Shown here: in pieces, positions 5,655-9,544 of the stretch | How the letters are laid out: the number at the start of each line of letters is the position of its first letter | Numbering within the stretch: position 1 is the stretch's first letter | Source: an uncultured Lacticaseibacillus sp. | GTDB lineage: Bacteria; Bacillota; Bacilli; Lactobacillales; Lactobacillaceae | NCBI GenBank assembly: GCA_934370925.1 | Contig: CAKRNG010000043.1 | Location: forward strand, 1 to 9,544 | DNA length: 9,544 nt | Direction: 5' to 3' | Made by a program: the position numbers and the translations under genes | The notes under the pieces: model-generated | Database searches by the model: none | What the model saw: the letters and a program-made list of their open reading frames with translations, nothing else | Told to the model about the DNA's origin: nothing

Positions 5655-7985
5655 TTGCTCGAACTAAAGCACATTAAGAAGTATTACACGGTCGGCGAAA
5701 CAACGACCAAGGCGCAAGACGACGTGTCGGTTGCGTTCCGTAAACAGGAATTCGTTGCGATTCTGGGACCAAGTGGCTCTGGGAAGACCACGATGCTGAA
5801 CATTATTGGGGGCCTGGACCGCTACGATTCTGGGGACCTCATCATCAAGGGGAAGTCCACGAAGACCTTCAAGGACGCAGACTGGGATGCGTACCGGAAC
5901 AACTCAATCGGGTTCATTTTCCAGTCCTACAACATCATCACGCACCTGTCGATTATTGATAATGTTGAGATGGGGATGACGCTGTCTGGCGTTGATGCCG
6001 CAACGAAGCGTCAGAAGGCGGAAGACGCCCTCATTCGTGTGGGGCTGAAGGAACACATGCACAAGAAGCCAACGCAACTTTCTGGTGGGCAAATGCAGCG
6101 TGTGGCAATTGCGCGTGCGATTGCGAACGACCCAGAAATTCTGCTGGCGGACGAACCAACCGGGGCCCTGGATTCCGAAACGAGCGAAGAAATCATGAAG
6201 CTCATCAAGGAACTTTCCCGCGAGCGGCTCGTCATCATGGTCACGCACAACCCTGAACTGGCTTACCAGTACGCGGATCGGATTATCAAGTTTGCGGATG
6301 GCCAGATTCAGGATGATTCCCACCCCCACGTGGAAGGGGATAAGGAAGATGGCTTCACGCTCAAACGCACGAAGATGAGTTACATGACTGCGCTGCGCCT
6401 GTCTTTCAACAACATTCGCACTAAGAAGGGCCGGACATTCCTGACGATGTTCGCCTCTAGTATCGGGATTATTGGGATTGCCATCGTGCTCGCATTGTCG
6501 AACGGCTTCCAGAAGCAGATTGATAAGACGCAATCCGAAACGCTCTCCACCATGCCGGTTACGATTAGTCCGGTGGGTACCGATACAACCGCGGCTTTGT
6601 CAACGGACCGCGACAACAAGTTCAGCATGCGCGATTACGTGACGGCTGAGCAAAGCGCGTCGGATAAGGCGCAGCACGTGAACAAGCTGGACGATGACTA
6701 TCTTGATTACGTGAACGGCATGAGCAAGAAGCTGGCCAAGAACATTGCGGTGACGTACGGAACGGGGATGAACCTGATTCGGGAAGTTGACGGCAAGTAC
6801 AAGACCGTGAAGTTCAGCAACACGAATCCTGAATCGAACACGCAGGATACGTCTGCGCTCATGGCGTCCGCGACCGGGGTTGGGGGTAGTGTTTACCCAA
6901 TTGATCGGAACGGCAACCAAAGTTTCTTGAAAAAGAATTACAAGGTGCTGGCGGGGGCTTACCCAACGAAGGCAACAGATATTGTCCTCGTGGTGGATAA
7001 AAGCAATGTCATCAACATCAACGCGCTGAAGAACCTGGGCTTCAAGGTTTCCGAGAAGCAGAAATTCGACTACGACAAGTTGATTGGTACGACCGTGAAA
7101 ATGGTCACCAACAACGACTACTACACCCAGCTACCAACCGGCAATTTTGTCCCCGGAACGGATTACACCGCCATGGCGGGCAAGCAGAACACCACGACAC
7201 TCAAGGTGACCGCAGTGGTGCGGGTACGCTCGAAGAACAGCGACGGGCTTTTGGCAAGTGGGGTGGCATATAGTGATCGCCTCACGAAGCAAGTCTTGAA
7301 CGCGAACAGCGATTCTGCCATCGTGAAGGCGCAAAAGGCAACGGACAAGAACGTGATGACGGGCGAAACAATGGACGCCACCACGAAATCAAGCATGCTG
7401 ACGTTGCTTGGCGGTTCCAAGACGCCTAGTTCCATCCAAATTTACCCAACGAACTTCAAGGATAAGGATAAGGTGCTGGATTATCTGGACAAGTTCAACA
7501 AGGGGAAGAAGAAGGCAGACAAGGTCATCTACACCGACATGGCCGGCACGGTTTCGGACATGACGGGCGGCTTGATGGATGCCATCACGTACGTTTTGAT
7601 TGCGTTTGCCGGGATTTCACTGGTGACGAGCATGATTATGATTGCCATCATTACGTACACCTCCGTGCTTGAACGGACGAAGGAAATCGGGGTTCTGAAG
7701 GCATTAGGTGCGCGGAAGAAGGACATTACGCGCGTGTTCGATGCTGAAACGGCTATCTTGGGTGCTGGCGCCGGGATACTGGGGATTCTGATTGCTTGGC
7801 TGTGCACGTTCCCAATCAACGCGGTTCTGATGAACATGACGGATTTGAGCAACGTGGCGGTATTGAACCCAATGCACGCGGTTGTGCTGGTGGTTATTAG
7901 CACCGTTCTGACCATTCTTGGCGGGCATGTTCCTGCACGGATGGCCGCGAAGAAGGATGCGGCACAGGCATTGCGGGCGGAATAA
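5655..7985 (+). CDS. Fused ABC exporter: ATPase plus MacB/FtsX-type permease
   Basis: The 776-residue protein joins an ATPase and a permease in one chain. The ATPase (about 1-220) has Walker A GPSGSGKT (38-45), Q-loop Gln90, signature LSGGQ (142-146), Walker B ILLADE (162-167) and switch His198. The permease has one membrane segment near 262-282, a large extracytoplasmic domain of about 350 residues (285-635), then three membrane segments (about 638-668, 697-722, 739-760). After the second segment comes ERTKEIGVLKALGAR, the hallmark of the FtsX/MacB family. This is a mechanotransmission-type exporter, expected to work as a homodimer on peptides, antibiotics or lipoproteins; the substrate is unknown. 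TTG 5655 is chosen as start: GGAG (5643-5646) is 8 nt upstream and the protein then begins MLELKHIKKYY, as in related ATPases. GTG 5646 lacks a site. Control by the divergent MarR is strongly suggested by the operator. Confidence 0.92.
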   Translation: MLELKHIKKYYTVGETTTKAQDDVSVAFRKQEFVAILGPSGSGKTTMLNIIGGLDRYDSGDLIIKGKSTKTFKDADWDAYRNNSIGFIFQSYNIITHLSIIDNVEMGMTLSGVDAATKRQKAEDALIRVGLKEHMHKKPTQLSGGQMQRVAIARAIANDPEILLADEPTGALDSETSEEIMKLIKELSRERLVIMVTHNPELAYQYADRIIKFADGQIQDDSHPHVEGDKEDGFTLKRTKMSYMTALRLSFNNIRTKKGRTFLTMFASSIGIIGIAIVLALSNGFQKQIDKTQSETLSTMPVTISPVGTDTTAALSTDRDNKFSMRDYVTAEQSASDKAQHVNKLDDDYLDYVNGMSKKLAKNIAVTYGTGMNLIREVDGKYKTVKFSNTNPESNTQDTSALMASATGVGGSVYPIDRNGNQSFLKKNYKVLAGAYPTKATDIVLVVDKSNVININALKNLGFKVSEKQKFDYDKLIGTTVKMVTNNDYYTQLPTGNFVPGTDYTAMAGKQNTTTLKVTAVVRVRSKNSDGLLASGVAYSDRLTKQVLNANSDSAIVKAQKATDKNVMTGETMDATTKSSMLTLLGGSKTPSSIQIYPTNFKDKDKVLDYLDKFNKGKKKADKVIYTDMAGTVSDMTGGLMDAITYVLIAFAGISLVTSMIMIAIITYTSVLERTKEIGVLKALGARKKDITRVFDAETAILGAGAGILGILIAWLCTFPINAVLMNMTDLSNVAVLNPMHAVVLVVISTVLTILGGHVPARMAAKKDAAQALRAE

Positions 7986-7993
7986 CACATTCA

Positions 7994-8027
7994 AACAGCG
8001 AGCTCCCTCACCGGGGCTCGCTGTTTT
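7994..8027 (+). terminator. Intrinsic terminator of the ABC exporter gene
   Basis: AACAGCGAGC (7994-8003) pairs with GCTCGCTGTT (8016-8025) over 10 bp, extended by CC/GG pairs, and runs into TTTT (8024-8027). It begins 9 bp after the stop codon. Repeat family II copy 2 begins 11 bp further on. Confidence 0.85.
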
Positions 8028-8037
8028 GGTGCACGGG

Positions 8038-8316
8038 GGCGGTTGCGGGGGCAAGTTCAGCTCCGGTTTTGGGATGTCTCCAGTGGTGGGGCACGGCACT
8101 AACGATGTCCAGAGTTCTAACCGCTAAAGCGCTAAGAACTTCTGGCTCCATAACTTCGGCCAAGCCCGGGCCAAAGTTATTCCACCTCGCTTTGAGCCTG
8201 TCTGACAAAACCCGTCAGCCAGTCTCAAAGCCGGCCAGTTTCTAAGGCGGTAAACCGCCAAGAAACTTTCACCACTTCCGCACCCCAAAACCTCCGCCGA
8301 ACTTGCCCCCGCAACG
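8038..8316. repeat. Hairpin-rich repeat, family II copy 2
   Basis: This 279-bp element lies in the same orientation as copy 1 (3638-3915). The terminal 20-bp blocks are 8042-8061 and 8296-8315. Compared with copy 1, the left A at 3652 is C here (8052) and its partner T at 3904 is G here (8305), so an A-T pair became C-G. A T-G wobble in copy 1 (3646/3910) is C-G here (8046/8311). The four internal hairpins are all kept; one indel (an extra A near 8245) lies in an internal loop. No gene is supported inside. Confidence 0.88.
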
Positions 8317-8469
8317 ACCAGTGTGCCATCGCCGTTCGCACTCAACCAGCCGCTGAGTTTCCACCAAACTCACATTCCTTCATTGTCTGGTGTCTTTGGG
8401 TCGAATAGAGACGTGAAGCAGTATTGAATCAACGTTTGTTAGTGCTGAGATTGAAAGGCGGTAGAGATG

Positions 8470-8496
8470 AAAGTTTCCCGATTTTTGGGAAACTTT
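8470..8496. promoter_or_regulatory. Perfect 10-bp dyad upstream of the prephenate-dehydratase-like gene
   Basis: AAAGTTTCCC (8470-8479) and GGGAAACTTT (8487-8496) form a perfect inverted repeat around a 7-nt AT-rich centre. It ends about 10 bp before the -35 of the next promoter. No U-tract follows on either strand, so a protein-binding operator or RNA processing site is more likely than a terminator. The rest of the 8317-8544 gap shows only a short TGAGTTT/AAACTCA dyad (about 8354-8372) and no gene. Confidence 0.5.
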
Positions 8497-8506
8497 ATAC
8501 GTGTTG

Positions 8507-8536
8507 TTTTCATCGTGCGCAAAATTGTGGTGTAAT
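8507..8536 (+). promoter_or_regulatory. Probable promoter of the prephenate-dehydratase-like gene
   Basis: TTTTCA (8507-8512) and TGTAAT (8531-8536) are 18 bp apart and the -10 is preceded by TGG, an extended -10. The transcript would begin near 8543, which fits a start codon at 8572 and makes ATG 8545 essentially leaderless. Confidence 0.45.
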
Positions 8537-8571
8537 GTGGGCATATGCGATTTTTTGACGAGGTGACGGGG

Positions 8572-9129
8572 ATGCGAGTACACACTTTAGGACCAAAAAC
8601 GACGGATAGTTATGCGGCTGCGGCTTATTATCAGCAACATGAGGCGCCCGATGCCGAGATTGTTTTGCACGATGACTTTGCGGATTTGTTGTTGGATCTT
8701 GATGCCATTGCGGGTGATCAGTTGCTTATTCCCGCGGCGTATCAGAATCCGTCCGGGACGTTGAGTTGGCGTGAATTTAATTATAGCTGTGGCGAACGCG
8801 CGGTGATTCGGCATGTCTTTCACCTCGATTTATTGCCAATGGTGCTCGTTGAGGCGCGTCATCCTGAACGTGAAGAAGCTGTTGTGCACCCCGCAACGCG
8901 ACGCCTGCTGACCGAGACGATTTCGACGGTGGGTCTGCCCATTATTTCGGCGAAGAGCAAACCTGTCGCACTTGATCAATTTTTAGCGCGGAAGAGTCGG
9001 TACACGATTGTGAGCGAGCCGTTATTTCGTGAAAAAACGGCCGCAATCCCCGGCGCGTATCAGATTATTAAGCGATATCCGGCCGCAATGGTGTGGGTGG
9101 TCTACGATATTTTGCGTCCGGCGAACTAA
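8572..9129 (+). CDS. Stand-alone prephenate dehydratase-like (BacA-like) protein
   Basis: The protein is 185 residues. It opens with HTLGPKTTDSYAAAAYY (4-20), the pattern that begins prephenate dehydratase domains (LGP-x-x-T/S-x-x-AA). It continues with VLHDDFADLLLDL (31-43) and LLIPAAYQN (51-59), and near the C-terminus has YTIVSEPLF (144-152). From memory this order resembles BacA, the prephenate decarboxylase of bacilysin synthesis, more than PheA. There is no C-terminal ACT domain, and the catalytic TRF motif of true prephenate dehydratases is absent. Dehydratase activity is therefore doubtful; a decarboxylase, isomerase or ligand-binding role is possible. ATG 8572 is chosen because GAGGTG lies 6 nt upstream and the family motif starts at once; ATG 8545 has no such site. 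Eight Ts follow the stop (9130-9137) without a hairpin. The gene is probably transcribed alone. Confidence 0.6.
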   Translation: MRVHTLGPKTTDSYAAAAYYQQHEAPDAEIVLHDDFADLLLDLDAIAGDQLLIPAAYQNPSGTLSWREFNYSCGERAVIRHVFHLDLLPMVLVEARHPEREEAVVHPATRRLLTETISTVGLPIISAKSKPVALDQFLARKSRYTIVSEPLFREKTAAIPGAYQIIKRYPAAMVWVVYDILRPAN

Positions 9130-9158
9130 TTTTTTTTGCGGTTAAAGGAAATTTACAG

Positions 9159-9187
9159 TTGACTCCCCCAAACAATGGTGTTTAAAT
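9159..9187 (+). promoter_or_regulatory. Promoter of the attenuator leader
   Basis: TTGACT (9159-9164) and TTAAAT (9182-9187) are separated by the ideal 17 bp. The transcript would start near 9194 and carry the short ORF and all downstream stems. It gives the leader its own transcription start, separate from the upstream gene. Confidence 0.6.
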
Positions 9188-9217
9188 TAGGGACAATTAA
9201 TAAATCGAAAGGAATTT

Positions 9218-9286
9218 ATGACGATGGTTAAAGAAAAATTAGCATCAACAAATGTTGCTTATTACTGGCTTAACAACTTTAGGTAG
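9218..9286 (+). CDS. Putative 22-residue leader peptide
   Basis: The ORF reads MTMVKEKLASTNVAYYWLNNFR and ends with TAG at 9284. AAAGGA (9208-9213) lies 4 nt upstream of ATG 9218, or 10 nt before the in-frame ATG 9224, which would give 20 residues. Its second half is rich in aromatic residues: Tyr15, Tyr16, Trp17 and Phe21. The last codons overlap the first strand (9276-9283) of the structured RNA that follows, and the first hairpin begins 2 nt after the stop. A ribosome paused on or released from this ORF would therefore decide which stems form. It has no signal peptide or membrane character. It could instead be a truncated gene start, but position and overlap favour a leader peptide. Confidence 0.6.
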   Translation: MTMVKEKLASTNVAYYWLNNFR

Positions 9287-9448
9287 TGTCCGTGCCCCTT
9301 AAGCACGGACGCCGAACACGTCCGTGTCTAAGGTGGTCAAGTCAGTTTCTTAACTTGCCGGTTAGACACCTAAAGTCTAGCTGGTGGGATTGTCATAAAT
9401 TCCAAGCAAACAAAGCCAGCTAGACGCCCGTCTAGCTGGCTATTTTTT
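9276..9448 (+). promoter_or_regulatory. Attenuator leader RNA with competing stems
   Basis: Six stems form a chain in which neighbours share bases. (a) ACTTTAGG (9276-9283) pairs with CCTAAAGT (9369-9376). (b) GTCCGTGC (9288-9295) pairs with GCACGGAC (9303-9310). (c) CACGGAC (9304-9310) pairs with GTCCGTG (9320-9326). (d) GTGTCTAA (9324-9331) pairs with TTAGACAC (9362-9369), with inner CAAGT/ACTTG. (e) GTCTAGCTGG (9375-9384) pairs with CCAGCTAGAC (9416-9425). (f) That same CCAGCTAGAC pairs with GTCTAGCTGG (9430-9439), the terminator. Stem e excludes f, a clashes with e, c excludes b, and d clashes with c. All pairings are perfect. It does not show T-box, SAM, TPP or other motifs I know. The ORF overlap suggests ribosome control, but ligand or protein control remains possible. 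The controlled gene lies past the right edge. Confidence 0.7.
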
Positions 9449-9449
9449 T
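9415..9449 (+). terminator. Intrinsic terminator of the leader
   Basis: GCCAGCTAGAC (9415-9425) and GTCTAGCTGGC (9430-9440) form a perfect 11-bp stem with a GCCC loop, followed by TA and seven Ts (9443-9449). Its 3' arm sequence also occurs at 9375-9384, where it can capture the 5' arm and prevent termination. Confidence 0.9.
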
Positions 9450-9526
9450 ACTCTCCGTAGCAGCTCCGCTGCGTACGGAGAGTTAACTCGAAGCGAGGGA
9501 CGAGCGGAGAATCCTTTGAAACAAAG
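9450..9526 (+). other. Structured segment after the terminator
   Basis: ACTCTCCGT (9450-9458) pairs with ACGGAGAGT (9475-9483), continuing into GCAGC (9460-9464) and GCTGC (9468-9472) around a TCC loop. It is followed by small stems CTCG/CGAG (9487-9490 with 9494-9497) and CTTTG/CAAAG (9514-9518 with 9522-9526). CTCCGC (9464-9469) could also pair with GCGGAG (9504-9509). No start codon with a good binding site is visible before the window ends at 9544, so the region is probably still 5' untranslated RNA of the next gene. Confidence 0.5.
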
Positions 9527-9544
9527 TACCCAAGACCACAAAGT

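Noticed and set aside
5620..5667. 15-codon upstream ORF overlapping the exporter start
   Set aside because: The AGGTGG element is only one base from its ATG, so it is poorly placed for initiation. No attenuating structure surrounds it.
9288..9440. RNase P, tmRNA, T-box or transposon-associated (TnpB guide) RNA
   Set aside because: GTCCGTGC resembles a piece of RNase P, but no other conserved core is present. There is no T-box AGGGTGG motif, no tmRNA tag frame and no transposase remnant that I can recognise.
1..9544. CRISPR arrays, tRNA or rRNA genes, phage attachment sites
   Set aside because: No regularly spaced direct repeats, cloverleaf with TTCGA arm or rRNA core sequences were seen.

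Overview
The window looks like a chromosomal stretch from a low-to-mid GC Firmicute, most likely a Lactobacillaceae member. The reasons are the gene set (Cof-type HAD phosphatase, GGDEF membrane protein, UspA protein, type I methionine aminopeptidase, MarR regulator divergent from a fused MacB-like ABC exporter), Bacillus-type ribosome binding sites, GTG/TTG starts and extended -10 promoters. The genus cannot be fixed from the sequence alone.

Layout. Bases 1-400 carry a large inverted repeat (family I, copy A) and a fragment of another repeat. A HAD phosphatase (463-1260, +) and a membrane diguanylate cyclase (1583-2749, +) follow. Bases 2750-3100 are a repeat cluster: family I copy B, interrupted by a 118-bp inverted-repeat insertion. 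A universal stress gene (3107-3559, -) faces it. Its promoter abuts a 278-bp hairpin-rich repeat (family II, copy 1). Next comes a minus-strand pair, marR (4980-5513) then map (4110-4940), closed by a strong terminator. Divergent from marR is a 776-residue ABC exporter (5655-7985). The two share a 31-bp palindrome overlapping both -35 boxes, so the MarR protein probably represses itself, the exporter and perhaps map. After the exporter terminator lies family II copy 2 (8038-8316), then a small prephenate-dehydratase/BacA-like protein (8572-9129).

The last 385 bases hold no ordinary gene but are highly organised. A promoter is followed by a well-placed ribosome binding site, a 22-codon ORF rich in aromatic codons near its end, a chain of six overlapping and mutually competing stems, and a perfect intrinsic terminator whose 3' arm is duplicated upstream as an antiterminator. 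This is the signature of a transcription-attenuation leader. The regulated gene is beyond the right edge.

The most unusual material is (1) this leader, and (2) the repeat families. Their arms show compensatory base changes between copies: four in a 17-bp stem of family I and one in the terminal repeat of family II. This implies that pairing is maintained, by selection on RNA/cruciform structure or by arm-to-arm correction.
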